Shown: one piece after another, positions 14,779-22,497 of the stretch | How positions within the stretch are numbered: the stretch's first letter is position 1 | Layout: each line of letters starts with the position of its first letter | Assembly (NCBI GenBank): GCA_046703545.1 | Contig: JBJKSX010000061.1 | Span: 1 to 26,376 of the forward strand | From: JAJZOM01 sp046703545 | GTDB lineage: Archaea; Thermoplasmatota; Thermoplasmata; Thermoplasmatales; Thermoplasmataceae | Reading direction: 5' to 3' | DNA length: 26,376 nt | Program-made: the position numbers and the translations under genes | The notes under the pieces: generated by a model | Seen by the model: the letters and a program-made list of their open reading frames with translations, nothing else | Databases searched by the model: none | What the model was told of the DNA's origin: nothing

Positions 14779-15911
14779 GATGACATGTATGCCTTGTCTT
14801 CCACATCAAGCGCGGCCCTGGCAACCTTGAGCGGGGAATAAGTCTCCACCATTACGGCAACTTCCTCCGTCCCTTCCTTTCCGATTGCCCCCTCAACAGC
14901 CCCAGGCTGGGGGCCGTGGATAAGGCCCCTGACATGGAGGGTAAGAGAGCCAACCGATATTCCCTTCCTGCTCATGAAATTCCCTGAAGAATAGAAGAGG
15001 ACTTCGTCTGTGTCAATGTTGCTGTGGTAATAGGAAATGGGAATTGCCCTAGGATGGAAGTCGTATTTCCTGGGAAGGAATGTGCCGAGCATGAATCCCC
15101 TGCTGCTGAATGTCTCATGCACAGGCGGCGGCTGGTGGAGCCTTCCCACTATGGGCGCCATAAGTGAGGTATTTATTGCCCATGGGTAAAGGTAACCGTC
15201 CCACCCTGCCAGGTCAAAGGGGTGCTGGTCCCTAGATTCCCTGAGGTAATAATCATGGAAATCAACCAGAACTTCGAATTTGCCGTCTTCAAGCCTTGGC
15301 TTTCCAAGGACTGGAACCCTGATGTCTCTGGTGTAGTAAGGGGCACCCTCCTTGATCTGACCGTATATGTTCAGGTACCTTTCCGGAATGCTCACCCTTT
15401 CCCTGGATTCGATGAAGAAGAATTCCGAATCTTCCGAGTAATCCATCCTGAATGTGGTTCCTTTGGGGACATACAGGTAATCGCCCTGTGAGAATTCAAG
15501 GTCGCCCAGGACAGAATGCAGTGTGCCGTGCCCCTGCTGAACATAGAAGACCTGTTCCATGAAGGCATTCCTGTAGAAGTAGTCCATTTTGTCTGCGGGC
15601 TTGGTGAGCCCAAGATAGACTTCATCATTGAAGAGAAGGTACTTCCTTCCATGGATGAGGTCCCCCTCGTGCCGGATCTGGAAACCCATGATATGCCGGT
15701 GCCTCAGTTCCTCAACTGAGCCCTCCTCTATGGGCTCCCTGTTGACCCTTTCAATGGCTTTGACCCTGGTTGGCTCCCTTTCATGGTAGAGCAGGGAATA
15801 GGGGCCATCAAAGCTCTCCTCCCCGAATAATTCCTCTTTCAGAATCCTCTCAGGATCCTGGAAGGTGTGCCTGCTTTCCGGTAATTCTCCCTGTTTCACA
15901 TAGAACGACAT
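14766..15911 (-). CDS. hmgA: homogentisate 1,2-dioxygenase
   Basis: A 381-residue cupin-fold ring-cleaving enzyme, shorter than the human one (445) and like the compact bacterial form. It opens homogentisate to maleylacetoacetate with O2 and Fe(II). Marks: LHQPPPVHETFSSRGFMLG (258-276), then SYYHSNIDTDEVLFYSSGNF with His296 and Glu303, and LHVRGLIHGPQPGAVEG with His332. His296, the nearby acidic residue and His332 correspond to the human Fe ligands His335, Glu341 and His371. N-terminal residues MSFYVKQGELPESRHTF match the family start. The stop lies 13 bases inside the next gene, and the upstream hydrolase gene ends 9 bases before its start, so it is part of a tight operon. Confidence 0.92.
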   Translation of the reverse strand: MSFYVKQGELPESRHTFQDPERILKEELFGEESFDGPYSLLYHEREPTRVKAIERVNREPIEEGSVEELRHRHIMGFQIRHEGDLIHGRKYLLFNDEVYLGLTKPADKMDYFYRNAFMEQVFYVQQGHGTLHSVLGDLEFSQGDYLYVPKGTTFRMDYSEDSEFFFIESRERVSIPERYLNIYGQIKEGAPYYTRDIRVPVLGKPRLEDGKFEVLVDFHDYYLRESRDQHPFDLAGWDGYLYPWAINTSLMAPIVGRLHQPPPVHETFSSRGFMLGTFLPRKYDFHPRAIPISYYHSNIDTDEVLFYSSGNFMSRKGISVGSLTLHVRGLIHGPQPGAVEGAIGKEGTEEVAVMVETYSPLKVARAALDVEDKAYMSSWYK

Positions 15912-15920
15912 TTTTCTGCC

Positions 15921-16832
15921 TCACGCTATTTTTGACCTCAATTCTCCAAATACGGCTGATTTGAAGGTGACTGCATCGCCCGGCTGAAGCCAATCCTGGA
16001 CTTCTGTGCCAAGTTCAAGGATGCATCCCTTCCCCACAGTTCCGCTCATAATAACATCTCCGGGCTTGAGGCTGACACCGGTGGATGCCCAGGATACAAG
16101 ATCCTGAAATGTCCAGTGCATGGTATTGAGGTTATTCCTGGTGATCTCATGGTCGTTCACCTCAACACTGACTTCCGCATTGATCCTGAATTCATCGTCC
16201 ATTAAGCCCTCCACCTCATCTGCCGTGACAATATTCCGGCCGAAAGATGTTGCAAAATCCTTGCTCTTTGAGGGCCCCAGGCCAATTGCCATTTCCTTTC
16301 TCTGCTGGTCCCTTGCGCTCCAATCGCTCATCAGAATGAAGCCGAAGATGTGGCTCATGGCCTCTCCCCTCGGAATGTTCTTGCCTTCCCTGCCAATCAC
16401 TGCAGCAATTTCCAGTTCAAAATCAAGTTCGTTGGTGAAGGATGGCCTTTCCACGTCGGTGTCACTTGAGAGGATTGCTGAATTTCCTGAATAATAATAG
16501 GCCGGAAATTCGTACCACTCAGGTGGAACTTCCAGGCCCCTCCTCTTTCTTGCATTCCTTACGTGTTCCTCAAAAGCGTAGAAATCCCTTATCTGGTTGA
16601 CAGCGGGAATGGGAATTAGGTACGACTGCGGAGAAATTTCCAGCATTGACTCAAGTTTCCCTTCGGAAACAAATTTCTGGACCCTTTCAAGGTTCTTTTC
16701 AACATTAAAATAGAATGAATTGCCGGCGTATTCCATATCCACGCCGGTGATTTCACTGAGATCGAAATACGAACCTTCGTGATAGAGGGCCATGACAGGG
16801 CCACTCTCAGTGACGATATGCCCTATCTTCAT
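15921..16832 (-). CDS. fumarylacetoacetate hydrolase (fumarylacetoacetase)
   Basis: A 303-residue FAH-superfamily enzyme that resembles true fumarylacetoacetases more than FAHD-type proteins. Catalytic and metal residues are conserved in order and spacing: Asp83 and His90 in IRDFYAFEEHVRNARKRRG (human Asp126 and His133), Glu139 and Glu141 in LDFELEIAAVIG, and Asp170 in LMSDWSARDQQ. The segment GLGPSKSKDFATSFG is also typical. It splits fumarylacetoacetate (or perhaps the maleyl isomer) into acetoacetate and fumarate/maleate. It lies between the HPPD gene (2 bases upstream) and the homogentisate dioxygenase gene (9 bases downstream), which fixes the pathway. Confidence 0.9.
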   Translation of the reverse strand: MKIGHIVTESGPVMALYHEGSYFDLSEITGVDMEYAGNSFYFNVEKNLERVQKFVSEGKLESMLEISPQSYLIPIPAVNQIRDFYAFEEHVRNARKRRGLEVPPEWYEFPAYYYSGNSAILSSDTDVERPSFTNELDFELEIAAVIGREGKNIPRGEAMSHIFGFILMSDWSARDQQRKEMAIGLGPSKSKDFATSFGRNIVTADEVEGLMDDEFRINAEVSVEVNDHEITRNNLNTMHWTFQDLVSWASTGVSLKPGDVIMSGTVGKGCILELGTEVQDWLQPGDAVTFKSAVFGELRSKIA

Positions 16833-16834
16833 TT

Positions 16835-17920
16835 CTAAAGGTTTCCCCTTTTCTCCTGTTCGGTTTCTATTGATTTGAAGAGCTCCTTGAAATTCCCTTT
16901 GCCGAAAGAGGTGGCGCCCTTCCTCTGAATCACTTCGTAGAAGAATGTTGGCCTGTCTCCGGTTGGCTTGGTGAAAATCTGGAGAAGGTACCCGTCATCA
17001 TCCCTGTCCACCAGTATGTTGTGTTTCCTGAGGTCGTCCAGTTTTTCGTCAATCTTTCCAACCCTGTCCAGAAGGGTATCATAGTAGCTGGACGGAGTGT
17101 AGAGGAATTCAACGCCGTTCTGGCTCATCTGGGAAACGGTCTTTATGATGTCATCTGTCTCTATTGCGATGTGCTGGACACCGGGTGAGTTGTAATAGTC
17201 AAGGTATTCCTGGATCTGTGATTTCTTGAGCCCCAGAGCTGGTTCATTGATGGGGAAAATTATCTTCCTGTCGCCGTACTGGACCACTTTTGACCTGAGG
17301 GAGGAGAATTCGGTGCTGATATCCTTGTCGTCGAAGCTGAGAAGCTGGTCGAATCCCATTCCTTCAATGTAGTGCTTGACCCATGCGTCCATCATCCTGT
17401 CTTCCACGTTCCCGACAACATGGTCGATCTTCTTCAGGCCAACAGGGTTTCCCTTCACGTTTACCTCCTCGAACCCCTGTGGGATATTGGTGTCGGATTC
17501 TGTGAAATCCGTGAGAGTGTGGATTGTCTCTCCATAAGAAGTGAGTTCTGCCGTCTTAAGAATGCCGTCGTTGGTCTCAACTTTCTTTTCGTTCCTGACC
17601 TTGACAATTCCCTTCTTCCTGACAAAATCCAGTGTGTCTCCTATATTGTCCACGTTCATGGAAACGTCCTTGACTCCGTCTCCATGCAGCCTCACATGAT
17701 CCGCCACCGGTGAACTGTAATCAAGGTAGCTGGTGAATATCATGCGGACATTGCCCTGTTCCAGAAGGTAGGATACACGGTCCCTCACTCCTGTTTCTGG
17801 TCCAGCATATGCCTTGAGGTCAAAGCCAAGTGCATGCTGGTGATAATATGCCCACTGCTTTGCGGAACCGACATAATATTCAACTGCATTTAATGAATTA
17901 AAAAGATTATCATTATCCAT
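16835..17920 (-). CDS. hpd: 4-hydroxyphenylpyruvate dioxygenase
   Basis: A 361-residue two-domain vicinal-oxygen-chelate enzyme that turns 4-hydroxyphenylpyruvate into homogentisate using Fe(II) and O2. The three Fe ligands are in the catalytic C-terminal half: His167 (KKIDHVVGNV), His250 (PGVQHIAIET) and Glu329 (TFFYEVIQRKGA). The C-terminal RKGATSFGKGNFKELFKSIE is the family lid/helix signature. Length is normal. It is the first gene of a four-gene operon that also encodes the hydrolase, homogentisate dioxygenase and an iron-ADH-like enzyme. The ATG at 17920 has a TATA-like box centred about 25 bases upstream, so leaderless, and this box is shared with the divergent chlorite-dismutase-like gene. 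Confidence 0.93.
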   Translation of the reverse strand: MDNDNLFNSLNAVEYYVGSAKQWAYYHQHALGFDLKAYAGPETGVRDRVSYLLEQGNVRMIFTSYLDYSSPVADHVRLHGDGVKDVSMNVDNIGDTLDFVRKKGIVKVRNEKKVETNDGILKTAELTSYGETIHTLTDFTESDTNIPQGFEEVNVKGNPVGLKKIDHVVGNVEDRMMDAWVKHYIEGMGFDQLLSFDDKDISTEFSSLRSKVVQYGDRKIIFPINEPALGLKKSQIQEYLDYYNSPGVQHIAIETDDIIKTVSQMSQNGVEFLYTPSSYYDTLLDRVGKIDEKLDDLRKHNILVDRDDDGYLLQIFTKPTGDRPTFFYEVIQRKGATSFGKGNFKELFKSIETEQEKRGNL

Positions 17921-17938
17921 AGGTTATCATGACGTATC

Positions 17939-17957
17939 CGTTATAAAAATTTTATGC
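17939..17957. promoter_or_regulatory. divergent palindromic TATA region
   Basis: ATAAAA-A-TTTTAT (17943-17955) is a perfect dyad with a one-base centre, so it reads as a TATA-like box on both strands. On the minus strand it is placed correctly for leaderless hpd. On the plus strand it predicts initiation near 17971, about 95 bases before the chosen start of the chlorite-dismutase-like gene. Confidence 0.5.
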
Positions 17958-17970
17958 GGAGTCCCTATTT

Positions 17971-18065
17971 TTCCGTGTCACTGAATCACAGTGCTTTTTC
18001 GGTTTGCCCTGAATTGCAGGCAAAGAAATCCTTGTGCCCGGACTGGTGAAGCCGGTGATCCACAA
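17971..18065 (+). promoter_or_regulatory. structured 5' leader of the chlorite-dismutase-like/thiI unit
   Basis: The leader holds two perfect short hairpins: CACTG/CAGTG (17979-17983 with 17989-17993, 5-base loop) and TTTGCC/GGCAAA (18003-18008 with 18019-18024, 10-base loop). A third pairing CCGG (18038-18041) with CCGG (18052-18055) would cover part of the Shine-Dalgarno motif GGTGA at 18054-18058. GGTGA also occurs ten bases earlier at 18045-18049. I cannot match it to a known riboswitch class. Confidence 0.35.
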
Positions 18066-18770
18066 ATGGAAACTCATAATTACCAAATAATCATGGATGG
18101 GGGAGAAGAATTGAGTTCAGGAATTTATATTTCAATATATGCTTACAGATTCACCGCAGAGTTCTGGAAGAGCCCCAGGCCCGAACAGCACGGTTTCTTT
18201 GCCAATTTGAATGAGCTTTTCGTAGAATACAGGAAGAAGCTGGTTCATCTCAGGACTTACAGGTCAATAAGGCATGACTGTGATCTCATTGTGTGGTGCT
18301 CATCCAAATCTCCGGAAGACCTGGCGGAATTCAGGGAAAACCTTAACAGGGCAATGGGCGGCCAGGGTTACCCGGATTTCAGCATGTTCAGCCTCTATGA
18401 GCATTCTCCATACCTGAAAAAGGGGCAGGAGCTGGCTGACACGCTCAATTTCCCCCCAAAGAATTACTTTGTTTCTTATCCAATGAACAAGGACCCCGAA
18501 TGGTACCTGGTTGATTCAAAGGAAAGGAAGGAAATCATGTCTGAACACATATCTATGGCAACTTCAAACCCTGAAAACGAGGATATTCGCTCTTACACGA
18601 CATATTCTTACGGAATTGCTGATCAGGAGTTTGTTGTCATGTATGAGACTGATTCGCTCTCCAACTGGTCACATGTGACTGCTAAACTCAGGGAAGCCAG
18701 ACAGAGGAAATGGGTTACGAAGGAATACCCCATCTACGTCGGCATTCTTTCTGAGCCATTCAATTTCTGA
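18066..18770 (+). CDS. chlorite-dismutase-like / HemQ family heme protein
   Basis: A 234-residue protein of the chlorite-dismutase/coproheme-decarboxylase superfamily. Marks: GIYISIYAYRFTAEFW, then WYLVDSKERKEIMSEHISMA with His161 (position of the proximal heme ligand), and YGIADQEFVVMYETD, as in HemQ-type proteins. Thermoplasmatales are known to carry such proteins. Chlorite dismutation is unlikely; a coproheme-decarboxylase or related heme role is more plausible but not proven, as archaea mostly use the siroheme route. I chose ATG 18066 over an upstream in-frame GTG (17991) because GGTGA lies seven bases before it and the extra 25 residues look non-coding. thiI follows after 11 bases. Confidence 0.8.
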   Translation: METHNYQIIMDGGEELSSGIYISIYAYRFTAEFWKSPRPEQHGFFANLNELFVEYRKKLVHLRTYRSIRHDCDLIVWCSSKSPEDLAEFRENLNRAMGGQGYPDFSMFSLYEHSPYLKKGQELADTLNFPPKNYFVSYPMNKDPEWYLVDSKERKEIMSEHISMATSNPENEDIRSYTTYSYGIADQEFVVMYETDSLSNWSHVTAKLREARQRKWVTKEYPIYVGILSEPFNF

Positions 18771-18781
18771 AGTGATGGGCA

Positions 18782-20257
18782 ATGAGTGAACTGGAGGACA
18801 GTGAAATGATCATAGTTCGCTATTCCGAAGTTGGGCTGAAAGGCAGCCGCGCTAGGAGCATGATGGTGAGGCTCCTCAAGTCGAACATACTTGAAGGCCT
18901 GAAGAGGCTGAATGAGACGGCCAGGATATCCACCGAAAAGGGAAGGATATATGTGAGTGAATACTCAAGCCTCAAGGCCGCCCTGGACGTCATCGGAAGA
19001 ACAATGGGAGTCAAGAGCTATTCTCCGGTAATACCCTTCAGCTATACAACTACAGCAGATATTGCTGGGAAGGCAGTTGAACTGTATTCACAAATGGTGA
19101 AGGGGAAGAAATTTGCTGTAAGGTCAAGGAGGTCAGGCGGACAGAATTTCACATCCCGGGACCTGAACCTTGCGGTGGGGGATGCCCTTTACGATTATTC
19201 TGGAGGCGTTGACCTCACGAATCCCGAGATAGAGGTAAATATCGAAGTCAGGAACAACAAGGCTTACTTCTATACGGAGTCCATGAAGGGCCCCGGAGGA
19301 TTGCCGCTGGGCTCGGAATCCCCACTTGTCGCCCTTGTATCAGGAGGAATAGATTCCCCCGTTGCTGCCTGGATGCTCATGAAGAGGGGGTCGCCCGTTG
19401 ACTTCGTCTTCCTGACCCTTTCACACCCCATTGACACGGTTGAGTTTCTGGGTGGAGTTAAGGCGCTTGTCGACAGGTGGAGCCTGGGTTATGTTCCCAG
19501 AATTCACATAGTGGACGGAAAGCCCCTGATTGACCTTCTTGTGGTTTCAGGAAAGATAAAGGTCCCGGGAGTGACCTACAAGCGCATACTGTACAGAGTC
19601 GCATTGGCAATTGCCAGGGAGCGAGGGGCTTACGGCATCATAACCGGCGAATCTCTTGGCCAGGTTTCATCCCAGACTCCCGAGAACCTCATGGCCATTA
19701 ACCACACCATTGATTTTCCTGTTTACAGGCCGCTCATCGGAATGGACAAGGATGAGATATCCGATATTGCAAGGAGAATTGGGACTTTCCCGGTAACAAG
19801 CAAGGGAGAATTCTGTTCGCTGTTTTCCCAGAACGTTGTGCTGAATGCCTCACCCGAAGCAATAGACCATGATTTCGAGAGTGTCACCGTCATTGAGGAG
19901 CTCCTGAAGAACAGGAAGGTCCTGAAAGGTGATGAGATCGGCCAGTACCTTGGCTCCATATCAGATGAGGATTACGAGGTCACCGAACTTCCCGAGAACT
20001 CGATCGTCGTTGACATGAGGGCAAAGGCAAAGTTCCAGGACTGGCACCACCCGGAAGCTATCAATGTGCACCTGGGGGGAGTCAGGAATGTGATAGAGGA
20101 GAATGGCAAGGACAAGGTGTATGTATTCTACTGCCAGCAGGGGCTTCAAAGCGCGTATGCGGCAAGTGAAGCGAGAAACCTCGGTGTCAGGTCATATTAC
20201 ACCACCACGGAGAAAATGAGAAATATGAAGGGGCAGGGTACCCCTGAAACAGCTTAA
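18782..20257 (+). CDS. thiI: ThiI: tRNA 4-thiouridine synthase / sulfurtransferase with rhodanese domain
   Basis: A 491-residue full-length ThiI. Domains in order: N-terminal ferredoxin-like plus THUMP (about 1-170; KFAVRSRRSGGQNFTSRDLN), PP-loop ATP pyrophosphatase with SGGIDSP (187-193) and IITGESLGQVSSQTPENL (286-303), and a C-terminal rhodanese (about 400-491). Cys345 (GEFCSLF) and Cys451 (YCQQGLQSAYAA) match E. coli Cys344 and Cys456, which form the persulfide/disulfide relay. The enzyme activates U8 of tRNA with ATP and passes sulfur to it; in bacteria the same protein also feeds thiazole synthesis. Few archaea keep the rhodanese domain, so the fused form is of interest. It lies 11 bases after the chlorite-dismutase-like gene and is probably co-transcribed with it. 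Confidence 0.93.
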   Translation: MSELEDSEMIIVRYSEVGLKGSRARSMMVRLLKSNILEGLKRLNETARISTEKGRIYVSEYSSLKAALDVIGRTMGVKSYSPVIPFSYTTTADIAGKAVELYSQMVKGKKFAVRSRRSGGQNFTSRDLNLAVGDALYDYSGGVDLTNPEIEVNIEVRNNKAYFYTESMKGPGGLPLGSESPLVALVSGGIDSPVAAWMLMKRGSPVDFVFLTLSHPIDTVEFLGGVKALVDRWSLGYVPRIHIVDGKPLIDLLVVSGKIKVPGVTYKRILYRVALAIARERGAYGIITGESLGQVSSQTPENLMAINHTIDFPVYRPLIGMDKDEISDIARRIGTFPVTSKGEFCSLFSQNVVLNASPEAIDHDFESVTVIEELLKNRKVLKGDEIGQYLGSISDEDYEVTELPENSIVVDMRAKAKFQDWHHPEAINVHLGGVRNVIEENGKDKVYVFYCQQGLQSAYAASEARNLGVRSYYTTTEKMRNMKGQGTPETA

Positions 20258-20280
20258 TAGCATTGTCTGGTTTTCCATTC

Positions 20281-20703
20281 ATGGAACCTGATTTTAATGA
20301 TGTGGCGCCACTTCTGGAACTGCTTCCGGAGGGCATGAGTGGCACCAGAAGGTTCCTGGTGATTTACGATGGGGCCTGCTATTTCTGCGTCTTTTCGGTC
20401 AGGTTCCTCAAAAAGATTGACTTTTTGGGCAAATACAGTTATTTAACGCTCCAGGAGTTTTCAAAGTTGAAGGGCGTCAAGATACCCTACTCCATGCTCC
20501 AGGAAAGCATTCATGTTGTGGATGCAGAGAGCAGCAAGGTGTGGAGGTCGACAAAAGCCATCTCGGTTCTGCTATTGAGATCTCCCCCTGCATTCCTGAT
20601 GTTCCTATTCCTGAATTTCCTGAGGCTTGTGCGTATTGCAGAGCCTTCATACAGATGGATCGCACAGTACCGGCACGAAATATCCACCATCCTGAAGAAA
20701 TGA
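20281..20703 (+). CDS. DCC-family (DUF393) thiol-disulfide oxidoreductase-like protein
   Basis: A 140-residue protein with the DCC motif Y-D-G-A-C-Y-F-C (Cys33 and Cys36 counted from the chosen start), a thioredoxin-like CxxC in a short alpha/beta fold. Members are thought to act in thiol-disulfide exchange; partners are mostly unknown. The middle (AISVLLLRSPPAFLMFLFLN) is hydrophobic and may touch the membrane. A TTG start at 20263 would add six residues, but TATA-like GCTTAATAGC (20252-20261) is centred 25 bases before ATG 20281, which favours the later, leaderless start. It begins 23 bases after thiI. Confidence 0.8.
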   Translation: MEPDFNDVAPLLELLPEGMSGTRRFLVIYDGACYFCVFSVRFLKKIDFLGKYSYLTLQEFSKLKGVKIPYSMLQESIHVVDAESSKVWRSTKAISVLLLRSPPAFLMFLFLNFLRLVRIAEPSYRWIAQYRHEISTILKK

Positions 20704-20734
20704 GTTTTTTAACCTCTCTGCATTGAAGTGTGAG

Positions 20735-21145
20735 ATGAACCCATACAGGCTGCTTTCTGCATTTCTAGTCGCCTCTGCTGTGTTCCTGGGCTTCGGGGCA
20801 TTGATCCTGAGGCTGGAGAATCTTGTTCCAATAACGCTCACGTTCTCCACCTTTGTTGCAATTGTTGTGATACTTGCTGTGGCGCACTACACTTGGAAGG
20901 AGAACTTCATTTCAGCCAGCGTCGGAATCCTTCTGGCGGTTATTTCGATCCTGACAAACACACTGCAGCCTGCGCACCTCTCTGCAATATTGCATCCCTT
21001 TGGTACCGCATCGCACACTCTCCTGGTGATCTCGGATGTGGCTGGATTCTATCTTCTCCCTGCATTTTACATCGTGCTATATCTTGCAAGGTACAGGAAA
21101 CTCAGGACATTTTCAGCCCTGACACAACTTCAGTCAACGGGATGA
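20735..21145 (+). CDS. unknown four-helix membrane protein
   Basis: A 136-residue protein with four hydrophobic helices (LLSAFLVASAVFLGFGALIL, TLTFSTFVAIVVILAVAHY, FISASVGILLAVISILT, SDVAGFYLLPAFYIVLYLA) and a short basic C-terminus. I do not recognise the family. A TTG start at 20723 is possible, but TATA-like TTTTTTAA (20705-20712) is centred 26 bases before ATG 20735, so I chose that. The stop is 5 bases from the end of the convergent LOG-like gene. Confidence 0.65.
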   Translation: MNPYRLLSAFLVASAVFLGFGALILRLENLVPITLTFSTFVAIVVILAVAHYTWKENFISASVGILLAVISILTNTLQPAHLSAILHPFGTASHTLLVISDVAGFYLLPAFYIVLYLARYRKLRTFSALTQLQSTG

Positions 21146-21150
21146 GGGGA

Positions 21151-21657
21151 TCACTCCCATTTTCTTTCTTCTTTTTCATTGAGCCTGTGTATTTCGGCTT
21201 CCCTGACTGCGACGTCAACTGCCTCCTTTGCAGTTTCGACGTTGAATATATTTCCCTCGCGGGATTTCGTTTTCTTCAGCTTCATGGGGCCAATAATTAT
21301 GGTGGATTTTCCCTCAGAAACGGCAAAACTGGCTTCAGAAAGGGTGCCGTTTGAACCGTCCACCACTATGACCGCCTCGGATGCCCTGACTATCAGGAAA
21401 TTTCTTGCGAAGCCGATGCCGGTTGGGATCTTGATGGTCAGGTCGCCATTGCCCTGCTTCATGGAATTGCCTGGAAGAATGCCGACGATGGTTCCGTTGC
21501 CTTCCCTCACTCCCTGGGATACCCATTCCATGACCCCGCTCATTCCACCGCAGAAAACAATCACGCCCCTTCTTGCAAGTTCCCTGCCAAGTTCAATGGA
21601 AATTTCCCGGTATTTTTCGTCCGCCCGGCTTCCGCCTACAACTCCTATGTTATACAA
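21151..21657 (-). CDS. LOG/TIGR00725-like nucleotide-binding protein
   Basis: A 168-residue Rossmann-like protein of the SLOG superfamily. Marks: NIGVVGGSRADEKYREI at the N-terminus, VIVFCGGMSGVMEWVSQGVR, GTIVGILPGN and VVDGSNGTLSEASFAV, where the last replaces the PGGxGTxxE of LOG cytokinin-activating enzymes by DGSNGTLSE. The changed motif points to the TIGR00725 subgroup of unknown role rather than the LOG phosphoribohydrolases proper. The start is TTG at 21657; AAGGTG seven bases before it (21665-21670) supports this. It follows the DUF1028 gene by 21 bases on the same strand. Confidence 0.8.
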   Translation of the reverse strand: MYNIGVVGGSRADEKYREISIELGRELARRGVIVFCGGMSGVMEWVSQGVREGNGTIVGILPGNSMKQGNGDLTIKIPTGIGFARNFLIVRASEAVIVVDGSNGTLSEASFAVSEGKSTIIIGPMKLKKTKSREGNIFNVETAKEAVDVAVREAEIHRLNEKEERKWE

Positions 21658-21678
21658 ATGACCACACCTTAACTGGAA

Positions 21679-22473
21679 TCACGGCCTGAGATTTCTTGTG
21701 AGATGCCTCAGGGTGTGAGTACCAATCCTGCCATCCTTAATATTGAATTCCACATTTTCGCGGGTGGCAAATTCCTCCAGGTTTTCAGCCCCTGATTCCT
21801 GCAGGGCCCTGTTCAATTCCCCCATGTGCTCTTCCAGGTCAACAAACTCCTTTTCAAAGAAGGTTGCAAGCCAGACCCCCATTATGCGCTTCAATTCCGG
21901 CAGTGGATCCGGGGAGTCTTCCACCCTTATGTCCATATATACGTCAGAGCCCTCCTCAAATGGTTCCCTGTTGCTGGAGATGTATATGCACGCACTCTGG
22001 CGGCCCCTCTTGTCCCCTCCCTGTGCCTGGGCGGCCTCAAGCGCAGCCATGATCCTATACTCAAGCTTGCCATCCTTTTCCATCTCCCTTGCCATTGCCT
22101 CAAGGACTGAAGGGCCCGCAAGGATATTGCCCTGGACAGAGTAATGTTCTCCAACAATGTGGCCAGCGTAATCCATGCATTCTTTGCCCGTATAGGCAAA
22201 AGGAACGCCCCTTGAATCCACAGCTGCAACCTGGCGCTTTTCCCTGCCACTGTCCCTGGAAGTCAGGCCCTCTATTGTACTCTTCGAGTCCTTTGTCCTG
22301 AGAAGTTCAAGCCCTTCCGGGCCGTAGCTGTAATTGGCATAGGATTGTGTTGCAATGCATCCAACACCTGCCTTTGCCCATGGCACAACTGATCCAACTG
22401 ATAGAAACCTGCTGGCAACTCCAACGCCCCATTTTTCTTCTGCCGGGTCGTAGCAAACAACTGAAAATGTCAC
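21679..22473 (-). CDS. DUF1028 (Ntn-hydrolase-like) protein
   Basis: A 264-residue protein of the DUF1028 family, which is related to Ntn hydrolases. Marks: TFSVVCYDPAEEKWGVGVAS, RFLSVGSVVPWAKAGVGCIA, QSYANYSYGPEGLELL and later GHIVGEHYSVQGNILAG and the QGGDKRGRQSACI loop. The Thr2 after the start Met could be the N-terminal nucleophile if the Met is removed (inference). The last 60 residues form a small helical domain seen in some members. Start is GTG at 22473 with no ribosome site visible. It lies 24 bases after the surface-protein gene. Confidence 0.85.
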   Translation of the reverse strand: MTFSVVCYDPAEEKWGVGVASRFLSVGSVVPWAKAGVGCIATQSYANYSYGPEGLELLRTKDSKSTIEGLTSRDSGREKRQVAAVDSRGVPFAYTGKECMDYAGHIVGEHYSVQGNILAGPSVLEAMAREMEKDGKLEYRIMAALEAAQAQGGDKRGRQSACIYISSNREPFEEGSDVYMDIRVEDSPDPLPELKRIMGVWLATFFEKEFVDLEEHMGELNRALQESGAENLEEFATRENVEFNIKDGRIGTHTLRHLTRNLRP

Positions 22474-22497
22474 GAGAAAAAAGAGAAAGGGAGGTGA

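Noticed and set aside
17991..18065. N-terminal extension of the chlorite-dismutase-like protein from GTG 17991
   Set aside because: The 25 extra residues are Arg/Cys-rich and unlike the family; a good GGTGA site lies seven bases before ATG 18066.
21827..22301. Several plus-strand frames opposite the DUF1028 gene
   Set aside because: They are Cys/Pro/Ser-rich shadows of a clearly recognised minus-strand gene and lack promoters or ribosome sites.
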